64,000 nt of DNA from Agrobacterium tumefaciens (lineage in GTDB: Bacteria; Pseudomonadota; Alphaproteobacteria; Rhizobiales; Rhizobiaceae): the NCBI GenBank assembly GCA_025559845.1, contig CP048470.1, positions 1,156,001-1,220,000 of the forward strand, in the 5' to 3' direction. Every line of letters begins with the position of its first letter. The stretch's first letter is position 1. The notes beneath the pieces are model-generated. The model saw only the letters and a program-made list of their open reading frames with translations, was not told the DNA's origin and made no database searches. Both the position numbers and the translations under genes were made by a program. Below are positions 42,317 to 50,441 of this stretch, piece after piece.

Positions 42317-44425
42317 TTAGAACCGGGCTGTCATGCTGACCCAGAAGCGACGACCTTCCATGACGGTGTTGAAATCGTCGGTGCCAACATCCTTGTCGAA
42401 GACGTTATAGATCGCCGCATTGAAATCGACGTTTTCAGCCACGGCATATTTCGCGCCGATATCGAGGGTGGTGTAGGCGTCGTATTTACGCGCCGCCTTG
42501 CCGTTGATCGTGACGGCCGTGCCATTGGTGCCGATACGCGGCCCCGCGTTGATCTCCGATCCATGGTAGTTGACCGATGCCCATGCTTCCAGTCCGTCGA
42601 TCGGCGTTACCCAGTCCCCTCTGAGGTTGGCCATATGCTCAGGCGTACGGGCCAGCGGCAGACCTTCATAGTCACCGGTCTTCTGTTCCGAATGCGTGTA
42701 GGTGTAGCTGCCACGGAAGGTCAGTTCCGGTGTCGCATACCAGGTCGCGGTCAACTCGACACCCTGGATCACCGCATCATCGATGTTGTAGTTGTACCAG
42801 AGGCGGTAGTTCGGATCTTCGCTCCAGCGCACCGGATCGCCGCTGGAATCGAGTACCAGGGCATTGGAAATCTTGTCCTTGAAGTCTGTGTAGAAATAGG
42901 TCGCACCGAGCGCCACATCGCCGTTGTCCCAGAGCGCTGCCAGCTCGTAGCTCGTGCTCTTTTCCGCTTCCAGATTGGGATCGCCAATGATAACGCCGCA
43001 AGTGCCGGTTGGGCCATAGGTGCAGCCGCCGCCGCCCGTGGTGTAGGCGTAACCGGGCGCTACCTGGCGGATTTCGGGTGCACGGAAGCCAGTGGAAACA
43101 CCACCCTTGATGGTCAGATCCTGGGTCGCGCTCCAGACACCGTAAATACGCGGGCTGAAATGGTTGCCGTATTTTTCGTGGTTATCGAGGCGCAAACCGC
43201 CGGTCAGGGCAAAGCTGTCAATGATGCGCCATTCGTCCTCGACGAAAAGCGCCCATTGCGTCGCGGAAAATGTTTCATCCAGACCGGAACGGCGACCTGG
43301 ATTCTGGTCGGTGAGCTGTGCTTCGAAATATTGTCCGCCAGTGACCAGCGTATGACCGCCAAACAGTTCGAACGGCGTTGTGAACTTGCCGTCGATAACG
43401 GTATTGCGGATTTCCGGAGAACGCGGGTTTTCGGTAACCCGGCCAGTTCGGACATTGCGCGTGAAATTGGTGCGTTCGGCCCATTCCTGCTGGATCGAGA
43501 ATTCCGAGGTGGTTGGCCCCCACCGGCCGGTGTGCGACAACGACCAATGGTCACGCGTGTTGATGTTGTAGGTGCTGTTCGCATCCGTCGCGGCAAGGGA
43601 TTCCCCCGGCTCTGCGTCGCGACGCAGACGTGTCTTGCCAGCTTCGAGGTAAATGTCGTGGTCCTCATTCGGTGTCAACGTCAGCCGGCCGTTGAAATCA
43701 AACTCCTTAGCACCCGTCGTGCCGTTCAGGATACGATCCTCACTGCGTTTGAAACCGCGACCCCAGACCTGCAGGCCGAGCACGTCCTTGAGGATCGGCC
43801 CGTTTGCATACCAGGAAACCTGACCGCTATTGCCGAAGCGTGAATGCTGCTGTGCCGTTCCTTCGGTCGTCACGGAGCCGGACCAGACATCGCCAACCTT
43901 GCGGGTGATGATGTTGATGACGCCGCCCATGGCATCCGAACCATAAAGCGAAGACATCGGGCCGCGAACGACCTCTATACGCTCGATGGCCGAGACCGGC
44001 GGTATGAAGCTCTGCTCGAAACCGGAATTGCCGTTTGTACGGGCATCACGCGTGCTTTGGCGTCTTCCATCCACCAGGATCAGCGTGTAGGCACCTGGCA
44101 GGCCGCGAATGAAAATGTCTCTTTCATTGGCGATGCCGGTGACGGCCACGCCCTGCACCTCGCGCAGCGCATCGGTCAGATCACGGTAAGATCCCTTCTC
44201 CAGATCTTCGCGCGTCACCACCGTAATGCTGGCAGGCGCGTCCTTGACGTTCTGTTCGAAACCCGCAGCCGTTACGACGATCTGCTGGAGTACGGTGTTG
44301 TTTTCGGTTGCCTGCTGGGCGAAAGCCGGAACGGCCAGACCCAACGCAGTGCCCGCCATGCCAACAGTGATGACGGCTCGCGTAACTTTTCCAGCCCCGA
44401 AATGGCTGCAGCGCTTCACTTCCAT
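42317..44425 (-). CDS. TonB-dependent receptor, FepA/CirA (ferric catecholate) class
   Basis: A 702-residue outer-membrane receptor. Signal peptide (VTRAVITVGMAGTALGLAVP, cleavage after AFA), TonB box (QQIVVTAAG), plug with IRGLPGAYTLILVDGRRQS and VVRGPMSSLYGSDAMGGVIN, barrel with GVSTGFRAPEIRQVAPGY and a cysteine pair (GGCTYG, GTCG) followed by DPNLEAEKS, and a C-terminal VSMTARF. The cysteine loop and the N-L-x-A-E-x-S motif resemble FepA/CirA. No STN domain. ATG 44425 is used; 44440 also possible. An ICE box lies about 75-90 bp upstream, so expression should follow iron status through Irr. Ligand unproven. Confidence 0.85.
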   Translation of the reverse strand: MEVKRCSHFGAGKVTRAVITVGMAGTALGLAVPAFAQQATENNTVLQQIVVTAAGFEQNVKDAPASITVVTREDLEKGSYRDLTDALREVQGVAVTGIANERDIFIRGLPGAYTLILVDGRRQSTRDARTNGNSGFEQSFIPPVSAIERIEVVRGPMSSLYGSDAMGGVINIITRKVGDVWSGSVTTEGTAQQHSRFGNSGQVSWYANGPILKDVLGLQVWGRGFKRSEDRILNGTTGAKEFDFNGRLTLTPNEDHDIYLEAGKTRLRRDAEPGESLAATDANSTYNINTRDHWSLSHTGRWGPTTSEFSIQQEWAERTNFTRNVRTGRVTENPRSPEIRNTVIDGKFTTPFELFGGHTLVTGGQYFEAQLTDQNPGRRSGLDETFSATQWALFVEDEWRIIDSFALTGGLRLDNHEKYGNHFSPRIYGVWSATQDLTIKGGVSTGFRAPEIRQVAPGYAYTTGGGGCTYGPTGTCGVIIGDPNLEAEKSTSYELAALWDNGDVALGATYFYTDFKDKISNALVLDSSGDPVRWSEDPNYRLWYNYNIDDAVIQGVELTATWYATPELTFRGSYTYTHSEQKTGDYEGLPLARTPEHMANLRGDWVTPIDGLEAWASVNYHGSEINAGPRIGTNGTAVTINGKAARKYDAYTTLDIGAKYAVAENVDFNAAIYNVFDKDVGTDDFNTVMEGRRFWVSMTARF

Positions 44426-44498
44426 GTTATGCCCCCGCATTTAACTTGAGAATTTACCCCCACTTATTTAGGAGCAGTGACAGGCACAACGGCTTTGT

Positions 44499-44515
44499 TT
44501 TCGAACAATTCTAAA
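44499..44515. promoter_or_regulatory. ICE box (Irr operator) in the receptor/fusion-gene divergent region
   Basis: On the minus strand TTTAGAA-TTG-TTCGAAA matches the ICE consensus TTTAGAA-N3-TTCTAAA with a single mismatch. It lies between the receptor start (44425) and the start of the LysR-TrpD fusion gene (44532), only about 17 bases before the latter, so binding could influence both. Confidence 0.65.
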
Positions 44516-44531
44516 TTCTGGAAATTGCAAA

Positions 44532-46043
44532 ATGGGGGCTTCGCCAGCCAGCGGTGGGGCGAAATATCGACGAATGGCAACCAAGAAGCGAAATGAAGAC
44601 GAGGCATCGGCTGCGAAGCCTGACAAGCTCGGACAGTTGAAGCTGCTGATCGCGTTTGACGCGCTGCTGCGTGAAGGCAGTGTCAGCCGCGCGGCGGCTG
44701 GCATGGGGCTGCCGACCTCTTCGATGAGCCGGATTTTGCAGCAGCTTCGCGAAAAATATGACGACCAGATTTTCCTTCGCACCGGGCAAGGCCTTCTGCC
44801 AACACCCTTTGCCGAAGAAATGCGACTGCGCATTCGTTCCCTGGCGGCGGAGGCTGAAAATCTCATCGATTACAGCAAGGATCGGCCTGACCCGGCCGCT
44901 CCGGCAAAAACGACCGGATGGGAGCGACCGTTGCTGATGGAGGCGCCGCCCCTGGCCGTGCGTCCCAGCCTTCTGCTTGAGGGGCAGCCCACGCCCGAGC
45001 ACATTGCCACCCGTCTTGCCAACATCGGTCACAATGCCGGCCCACAGCAGCGATTGGCGAAATACATCGCGACCTCCTCGATGGGCATCGGTAACAGCCG
45101 ACCGCTCAGCCAAACCGAAGCGATGGATGCTCTTTCCATTATTCTCGATGGCGATGCAGATCCCATACAGATCGGCGCCCTGCTGGCGACAATGCATTAT
45201 CGCGGTGGAACGGCAGCGGAGCTTGCCGGTTTCATCGAGGCCATGTGGGAGCATATGAACAGGGGCCAGAACCCGCCGGGATCGGTCGATCTAGACTGGC
45301 CCGTTTATATTTCACCCAAGCACCGGGACGCACCGTGGTTTCTGCATGCTGCCCGCCTGGTTGCCATGGCAGGCTACAGTGTGCTTCTGCACGGACACAT
45401 GGGCCAGGGCGACAACAGCGGCAAGCTGGAAATCGCTGCGGAAACAAGCGGCATTCCGATTTGCCAATCCCTGGCTCAAGCGGCCGAAGCAACGGCATCG
45501 CACGGCTTGGCTTATCTTCCCATCGGCGGTATCTCGCCACAGTTCCAGAGCCTGCTCGGACTGCATGGGCTGCTGGAGATGCGCCTGCCCCTGAACACCG
45601 TGGTCCATCTGCTCAACCCGTTGCGCGCCCGAAACGTGATCATCGGCGTTGCGCGCCCGTCTTATCAGGAACTGCACCGCGATACGGCCAAACTGCTGAA
45701 GATGGATAACCTCGCAGTTCTCGGCAACACCCGGGACTTTGCACAATTCACGCCCTTCCGCAGCACCCGGATTTTTGGCCTCTCGCGAGGCGAAGATATC
45801 GAGGCTTTCATTCCCGGCCGCGACATGCCGCCTGCGGAAATGCCGACCATGTTCACGACCTTCGAATATTGGCGTGCCGTCTGGACGGGAGCTGCACGCG
45901 ATGAACGAGCTGAAGCGACCATCATTTCTACGGCAGCAGTTGCCCTGATGCTGGTAAACGACATGACCATGTCGTTCGATGATGCCGTCGCACGCAGTCT
46001 CAATCTCTGGCAGGAGCGTTCGCGCAGCGTCGCCCACGTCTGA
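44532..46043 (+). CDS. LysR-type HTH fused to a TrpD-like (glycosyltransferase family 3) domain
   Basis: A 503-residue protein. Residues about 30-95 form a LysR-type winged helix (LKLLIAFDALLREGSVSRAA, then SSMSRILQQLREKYDDQIFLR). From about residue 150 the fold follows TrpD: a helical N-terminal part (AKYIATSSMGIGNSRPLSQT, IILDGDADPIQIGALLATMH) and an alpha/beta core. Catalytic motifs of anthranilate phosphoribosyltransferase are lost: the GTGGD site reads SPKHRD and KHGNR reads LHGHMGQ. The E. coli homologue YbiB (TrpD2) binds nucleic acid, so a regulator with a nucleotide/ligand-sensing domain is the likely role. ATG 44574 is an alternative start. It is divergent from the Irr-box receptor. 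Confidence 0.8.
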   Translation: MGASPASGGAKYRRMATKKRNEDEASAAKPDKLGQLKLLIAFDALLREGSVSRAAAGMGLPTSSMSRILQQLREKYDDQIFLRTGQGLLPTPFAEEMRLRIRSLAAEAENLIDYSKDRPDPAAPAKTTGWERPLLMEAPPLAVRPSLLLEGQPTPEHIATRLANIGHNAGPQQRLAKYIATSSMGIGNSRPLSQTEAMDALSIILDGDADPIQIGALLATMHYRGGTAAELAGFIEAMWEHMNRGQNPPGSVDLDWPVYISPKHRDAPWFLHAARLVAMAGYSVLLHGHMGQGDNSGKLEIAAETSGIPICQSLAQAAEATASHGLAYLPIGGISPQFQSLLGLHGLLEMRLPLNTVVHLLNPLRARNVIIGVARPSYQELHRDTAKLLKMDNLAVLGNTRDFAQFTPFRSTRIFGLSRGEDIEAFIPGRDMPPAEMPTMFTTFEYWRAVWTGAARDERAEATIISTAAVALMLVNDMTMSFDDAVARSLNLWQERSRSVAHV

Positions 46044-46055
46044 CTTGGATTTGCC

Positions 46056-47285
46056 TCAGGCGTTGGCGGTACTTTTCTGCAGCGCCAGATATTCCCAGAT
46101 CGCGACCATCAACAGTACCACCGTGCTTGCCAGTTGCAAAACGTAAAGCGGCAGGCCCTCAAGCGGCAGAAGCAGGCATAGGATCGCAACCCCGACGAAA
46201 TGCGAGACGGGCCGCTGATATGCGGCAGCGATTTTCACGCCGATATTGCCAGCGAGAAACAGGATGGGGCCGCCGAGAATGGCTATCGCTTCGCGGAGCG
46301 TCGCACCCTCGTGGCTGTGAGAGAGGCTGAAATCCTCACCCACCGCAGTGACTATAATGCCTGCCACAATGGGCAGATGGCCGTAGTTGAAAAGGTTATG
46401 GGCAATCTTGGCCTTCTCATCCGCATGCTCGGCCTTGCTCGATGCCTTTTGCTGTCCATGGTGAAAATAGATCCACCACATGGCCACCGTGCTAATGAAC
46501 GCCGAACAGAAGACCACAAACGTCATGCCGGAGTTCATGTAGGACGTCGCGGTTCGACCGGTTGTCAGGATCGTTTCTCCCAGGCAGATGATGACAAACA
46601 GCGCACAACGTTCTGCGAGATGCTCTCCCGACAGATGCAGCCTGTCCTCATCGCTCGAGGGAATTCCAGGAACGACATAACGGCAGACGGGACCGGCATA
46701 TTCGATGGCGAGTGCGACGCCCCAGAAAAGAAGCCGTCCTGTCAGATCTGAGAAACCACCGGCAATCCAGAAGAGGCTGGAGATGACGAGCCAGACCGTG
46801 ACACGTGCGAAGACAAGAAAGGATTGCCTGTCCTCGTCCCTGAAAACGTAAAGGGCAAAAAGGCTTCGGCCAATCTGTAGTGCGCTGTAAATGAGAGCAA
46901 ATGCCGGGCCCTGCTCTGCAAATGCTTCAGGAAGCGCGATGGCCAGCAAGACACCGCCAAACATCAGGACAAAAAGAAGAAGCCGAACCTGCTCAACTTC
47001 CGTGTTCAGGAGATTGGTGATCCAGGTCGTATGAATCCAGAGCCACCACAAAGACAGGATAAGGATGGCTGCCTCAAGGAGAGCGGTTGGACCAAAATCT
47101 TCCGCCAGCGCGTGCGATAGCTGGATCAATGCAAAAACGAAAACCAGATCGAAAAAGAGTTCCGGGAAGGTCGCCTTTTCCGCTTCATGCCCTTCCTGTT
47201 TGATCCAGCTTTTCGAAAGACGTTTGTTTTCGGACGGCTGTGGTTCGGTCCCAGCGGTCATGTTGCCCCCATATACATTGGCCAT
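46056..47285 (-). CDS. LtrA (low temperature requirement A) family membrane protein
   Basis: A 409-residue inner-membrane protein with about ten helices. The family start motif FPELFFDLVFVFALIQLSH follows a charged cytoplasmic N-terminus, then WWLWIHTTWITNLLNTE, HLAERCALFVIICLGETIL and a late Y-x-H-x-x-x-x-G-I loop (NYGHLPIVAGIIVTAVG), all typical of LtrA proteins. Their function is unknown beyond cold-growth effects in Listeria. Convergent with the fusion gene (12 bp between stops) and not linked to the repABC unit. Confidence 0.85.
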   Translation of the reverse strand: MANVYGGNMTAGTEPQPSENKRLSKSWIKQEGHEAEKATFPELFFDLVFVFALIQLSHALAEDFGPTALLEAAILILSLWWLWIHTTWITNLLNTEVEQVRLLLFVLMFGGVLLAIALPEAFAEQGPAFALIYSALQIGRSLFALYVFRDEDRQSFLVFARVTVWLVISSLFWIAGGFSDLTGRLLFWGVALAIEYAGPVCRYVVPGIPSSDEDRLHLSGEHLAERCALFVIICLGETILTTGRTATSYMNSGMTFVVFCSAFISTVAMWWIYFHHGQQKASSKAEHADEKAKIAHNLFNYGHLPIVAGIIVTAVGEDFSLSHSHEGATLREAIAILGGPILFLAGNIGVKIAAAYQRPVSHFVGVAILCLLLPLEGLPLYVLQLASTVVLLMVAIWEYLALQKSTANA

Positions 47286-47412
47286 TCACGTGAGAGGAAA
47301 AAAGCGGGCGGCGTGGCTATTCAAGATCGACCATTGAAAACAATACGGCACTGAGGCGGTTCGCATATGTCCCTCGACCTTCCCTCACCCTCCCAGATTA
47401 ACGGGAGGCAGT

Positions 47413-47595
47413 TCAACGGGAATGTGCATTTTGCACTTCTGGCCCCACCGAGATGGGGCTCTCCGCTTTCGCTGTCAGGTAACTCGTCCTGCCCAGCCTT
47501 TCTCTCAAAAGACGTTCAATGGCCTGCGGTCGCGGTGAGGCGGTCTCCGCCATGTAAAGCGCCACTGCCAGTTCCATATCGTCGGGAAAGGTCAT
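47413..47595 (-). CDS. Small hypothetical protein, possible ribbon-helix-helix type
   Basis: A 60-residue frame beginning MTFPDDMELAVALYMAETAS and continuing RPQAIERLLRERLG. The pattern hydrophobic strand, A-E-T-x-x-x-R-x-x-A-I-x-x-L-L-R-E-x-L resembles the small ribbon-helix-helix DNA-binding proteins (antitoxin/CopG type), but the tail is unlike them and no toxin gene follows. A weak GGAAC stretch precedes the ATG. It could be real or chance. Confidence 0.4.
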   Translation of the reverse strand: MTFPDDMELAVALYMAETASPRPQAIERLLRERLGRTSYLTAKAESPISVGPEVQNAHSR

Positions 47596-47961
47596 CAATT
47601 CTGTTCCGTTGGCAACACCGGACAGAAACGCGCAATTCGGTTTTAGGTTTCATCGTTCCCGTTCAGCAAACCAGCAGCGTTATCCCTGTGATCTGTATTC
47701 TCAAGCATCCGATAGGCTGTGCATCGACAAAAAAGGAGCAGATTTCAAGTTATTGAAACTTCTTATGGAAAATCCAAAACGAAAGCGAAATCGCACTTAA
47801 CTTTCTTTACATCGCATTAACCATAGGAACCCATTTGGCTGTGTATTCAACCCACAGCCCGCCTGTCTGGAAACGAATCTTTCAGAAATCTTTGTTGGCG
47901 TCAGAGTACCTCCATAAGCTCGTTTTCGCAACTGAACGGGTCCCTTGCCCGTTCCCTCGCC
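47596..47961. other. Downstream flank of repC, no gene seen
   Basis: 366 bp between the small reading frame and the repC stop. AT-rich around 47745-47830. No terminator hairpin, parS-like palindrome or convincing reading frame was found. Confidence 0.5.
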
Positions 47962-49239
47962 TTATTGCCGCACGGCTCCTGCTCCAGCGTCGCTGCGGTT
48001 ACGCAGTTGGGCCATCAGCATCGCATTAAGGTCGAAACTGCCGTCACGCGCCTTCTGTGTCAGATTACGCAGGTATCCGCCAAGAGAGCTGATCTGCTCG
48101 GCCTTCTGCAACAGGCACGCCAGGACTGCCGCCGTTGCGTGACGACCAAGAATGACAACCGCATCCTGATAAGCGGAAGGGCTGATATTGAACATGGTTT
48201 TGACCACTGATGTCGCAACCTCGAGATCTCGCCATCCTGTCACTCGGGAAGCTGGGGCATAGAGGGCAATGTCTGGGCAAGCTTTCAAAACCAAAACAAT
48301 ATCAGGAACAAAAAATTGCTTTTGAAGAACAGGCTTTGACTGTGGGTGATCGGGTTTTACGTTGCTGGTGACGGCAACCTGTACAGGCGTGGCTTGTGGG
48401 GCAGCCGGCACAACGCCGCTGGTTTGATCGAAAATGGCCGCTTCAGATATAGATTCGGATTCTGAATTCTTTATGTGACGCTCATTTTGGCGGTCATTGC
48501 CGCTTATTTTTTCCGATTTCGCAATATTTTCCAGATAGTTGGCAATCTCTGCACGGAGAGAAGCCAGAATATCGGCGATTTTCGCGAGATCAGCGGCTTT
48601 CGGGTTACGGCCAAGGGAGTTTGCCGCGGCAGAATAACGGTCCAGGAACTCGGTTGCCTTGTTCACCTGGCCATTGACCGAAATCATCTCGCAGAATTTC
48701 TGGATATCCCGACGGAACAGGCTGATCTTCTCACGAAGACGCTGAAGATCGAGACGCTCACCGATGATCTTTTCGGCCATCTCCTCAATCTCTGCTTTGC
48801 GGGCAAGAAGTGGTGCGAGCGAAAAACCATAGGCTTCGCTGATTTCGCCACCCCTCGCCTTACGGGCGTATCGTTTTCCGTTCGGACTGTCCTTGCGAAT
48901 GATAAGGCCGGCGTCCACCAGAGCGGAGAGATGCCGACGCAGAGTTTGTTCGGCCATGCCATGCGCACGCAAAGACAATTGCGCATTGGATGGAAACACC
49001 ACGAGATCGGCGTCACCAGCAAGTTCGGATTTTGGATAAAAGCTCAAAAGCGCGTTCAGTACCGCCAAGGAACGATCGGTCACGCCAAGCAATGGGCGTG
49101 CTTCACAGACGGAGCGATAGAGCTTCCACTTATCGGTGGCCGGAGTTGATTTTATCTTTTGTGCGGCAAATTGGGTTGCGAGAATGTCAAACGACATTGT
49201 TCGCCGCCCAAAAGGCGTCGTTACGCATGTGCTGTCCAT
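47962..49239 (-). CDS. repC: Replication initiator RepC
   Basis: A 425-residue RepC of the rhizobial repABC family, the initiator protein essential for replication; the origin normally lies inside its gene. Recognisable by FGRRTMSFDILATQ at the start, the WKLYRSVCEARPLLGVTDRS region, the winged-helix part LVVFPSNAQLSLRAHGMAEQ followed by LRRHLSALVDAGLIIRKDSPNG, and the C-terminal region with the repeated G-W-x-D and SPSAYQDAVVILGRHATAA. ATG 49239 is preferred over a GTG at 49248. The 188-bp gap to repB contains the ctRNA gene, as in all repABC units. Confidence 0.93.
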   Translation of the reverse strand: MDSTCVTTPFGRRTMSFDILATQFAAQKIKSTPATDKWKLYRSVCEARPLLGVTDRSLAVLNALLSFYPKSELAGDADLVVFPSNAQLSLRAHGMAEQTLRRHLSALVDAGLIIRKDSPNGKRYARKARGGEISEAYGFSLAPLLARKAEIEEMAEKIIGERLDLQRLREKISLFRRDIQKFCEMISVNGQVNKATEFLDRYSAAANSLGRNPKAADLAKIADILASLRAEIANYLENIAKSEKISGNDRQNERHIKNSESESISEAAIFDQTSGVVPAAPQATPVQVAVTSNVKPDHPQSKPVLQKQFFVPDIVLVLKACPDIALYAPASRVTGWRDLEVATSVVKTMFNISPSAYQDAVVILGRHATAAVLACLLQKAEQISSLGGYLRNLTQKARDGSFDLNAMLMAQLRNRSDAGAGAVRQ

Positions 49240-49301
49240 GTCTTTCACCTTTCACAAGGCAAAAGAAAATCGCTCACCGAAAAATTTCGATGCCAAGACT
49301 C

Positions 49302-49330
49302 TTGACTATGATTCGCGGAAATGAGATTCT
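49302..49330 (+). promoter_or_regulatory. Promoter of the repABC counter-transcribed RNA
   Basis: TTGACT at 49302-49307 and GATTCT at 49325-49330 are spaced by 17 bases, a good sigma-70-type promoter directed against repABC transcription in the repB-repC gap. Rhizobial ctRNA promoters have very similar boxes. Confidence 0.65.
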
Positions 49331-49336
49331 TTGGGT

Positions 49337-49390
49337 GCTTAAATCAAAGAAAGGGCTTCCGCGCGGCAACGTTCGGGGGCTTTTTTCTTT
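49337..49390 (+). ncRNA. Antisense ctRNA (IncA/RepE type) controlling repC
   Basis: Predicted RNA of about 54 nt from just after the -10 box to the poly-T at 49381-49390. Its terminator stem pairs GCTTCCG with CGGGGGC (two G-U pairs) and ends in TTTTTTCTTTT. It is complementary to the repB-repC leader, where such RNAs promote early termination and block the repC ribosome site, setting copy number and incompatibility. Ends are estimated. Confidence 0.7.
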
Positions 49391-49427
49391 TGGGCTCTAG
49401 TCTCCTGTTAGTCGTTGACGTTACAAA

Positions 49428-50441
49428 TCACTGCTTGGACTGATGTTCAGCAAACAGTGTTTGAAGATGTTCCAGAACGAAGTCTGCGAATTCAGGCGCT
49501 TCCTTCCGGTCGATCGAGATTTCAACCTTGCGATCGCTCTCGATGATTTTCGCCAGTCTGCTGCCGGTGTCGGAAGACCATACGCCAGCCTTTTTTGCCT
49601 GCGCCTTAGGCTTCAGGAAATCGAGAAGCGACTTGAAACGGTCTTCAGAGGCAAGGGCAGCAACGTTTGGTTCCCGGACATAAGCGCGGGCAGCTTCCTT
49701 CACCTGCGAGGATGAAAGCTGTTCGGCAAGATCCATCCAGTTGCGGCGGCCGACGCTGGGGGCCGGGCCGATGAGATCGATCAGGTCTTCCGGAATACGA
49801 CCGACAACGGACAGCATGTTGGAAAGATCGCTCTTGTAGAGAGACATTGCCGCCATGATCGTGTCGCGAGAGAACCGTATCTGCAGCTTCTGGGCAAAAC
49901 GGGCCTTCTCGATATAGGTGAGATCGCGACGCTCGTTGTTTTCCTGACCCTGGGCGACGACGAGCTGTTCATCGGTCAGATCGCGAACGACGGCTCTGAC
50001 AGGAATGTTGAGTGCAGAGATGGCGCGCAGACGGCGATGACCGAAAGCGACCTGATAACGACCGGGATATTCCGGGTGTGGACGGACGAGAATAGGAACC
50101 TGCTGGCCCTGTTCACGAATGGCTTCCACTAGGCCGGCATCATCTTCTGGAGACGACGGCATTCTGTCCGGAATAAAGGAAGGATCAATATCGGCAGGAT
50201 CAAGTGAAACGATCGTCAAACCTTCGGCAAGACGCTTTTCGATTTCTTCGGCGCGCTTGCTGCGTTCGTTTACTTCATTCAGCGACTGGCCAATCATGCC
50301 GACAGGCGAACCGAGAACATCATTGACGAGTTCCGGAGAGCCGAGGATCGGTCTGATACGGGGACGAGCGCGTTCTTGTGCCGGCTCATTGTTTTCGGCA
50401 TTCGGCGAACCGAGATTGGCGAAGATCTGTTTCCTGCTCAT
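49428..50441 (-). CDS. repB: Plasmid partition protein RepB (ParB family)
   Basis: A 337-residue ParB-like protein that binds parS and works with RepA. The ParB N-terminal domain is evident from IREQGQQVPILVRPHPEYPG, the motif YQVAFGHRRLRAISAL and NNERRDLTYIEKARFAQKLQ; the DNA-binding helix-turn-helix region follows (SLYKSDLSNMLSVVGRIPED). Its ATG overlaps the repA stop by 4 bases. No parS was found between repA and repB; sites lie upstream of repA and further on. Confidence 0.93.
   Translation of the reverse strand: MSRKQIFANLGSPNAENNEPAQERARPRIRPILGSPELVNDVLGSPVGMIGQSLNEVNERSKRAEEIEKRLAEGLTIVSLDPADIDPSFIPDRMPSSPEDDAGLVEAIREQGQQVPILVRPHPEYPGRYQVAFGHRRLRAISALNIPVRAVVRDLTDEQLVVAQGQENNERRDLTYIEKARFAQKLQIRFSRDTIMAAMSLYKSDLSNMLSVVGRIPEDLIDLIGPAPSVGRRNWMDLAEQLSSSQVKEAARAYVREPNVAALASEDRFKSLLDFLKPKAQAKKAGVWSSDTGSRLAKIIESDRKVEISIDRKEAPEFADFVLEHLQTLFAEHQSKQ

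Noticed and set aside
42272..43843. 523-residue plus-strand open frame
   Set aside because: Antisense to the catecholate-type receptor; no motif or ribosome site.
42317..44425. Haem receptor
   Set aside because: FRAP- and PNL-like motifs occur, but the cysteine loop and L-x-A-E-x-S pattern fit catecholate receptors, and no histidine lies between the motifs.
47367..47756. 129-residue plus-strand frame downstream of the LtrA gene
   Set aside because: Low-complexity Pro/Ser-rich translation, no motif, conflicts with the small minus-strand frame.
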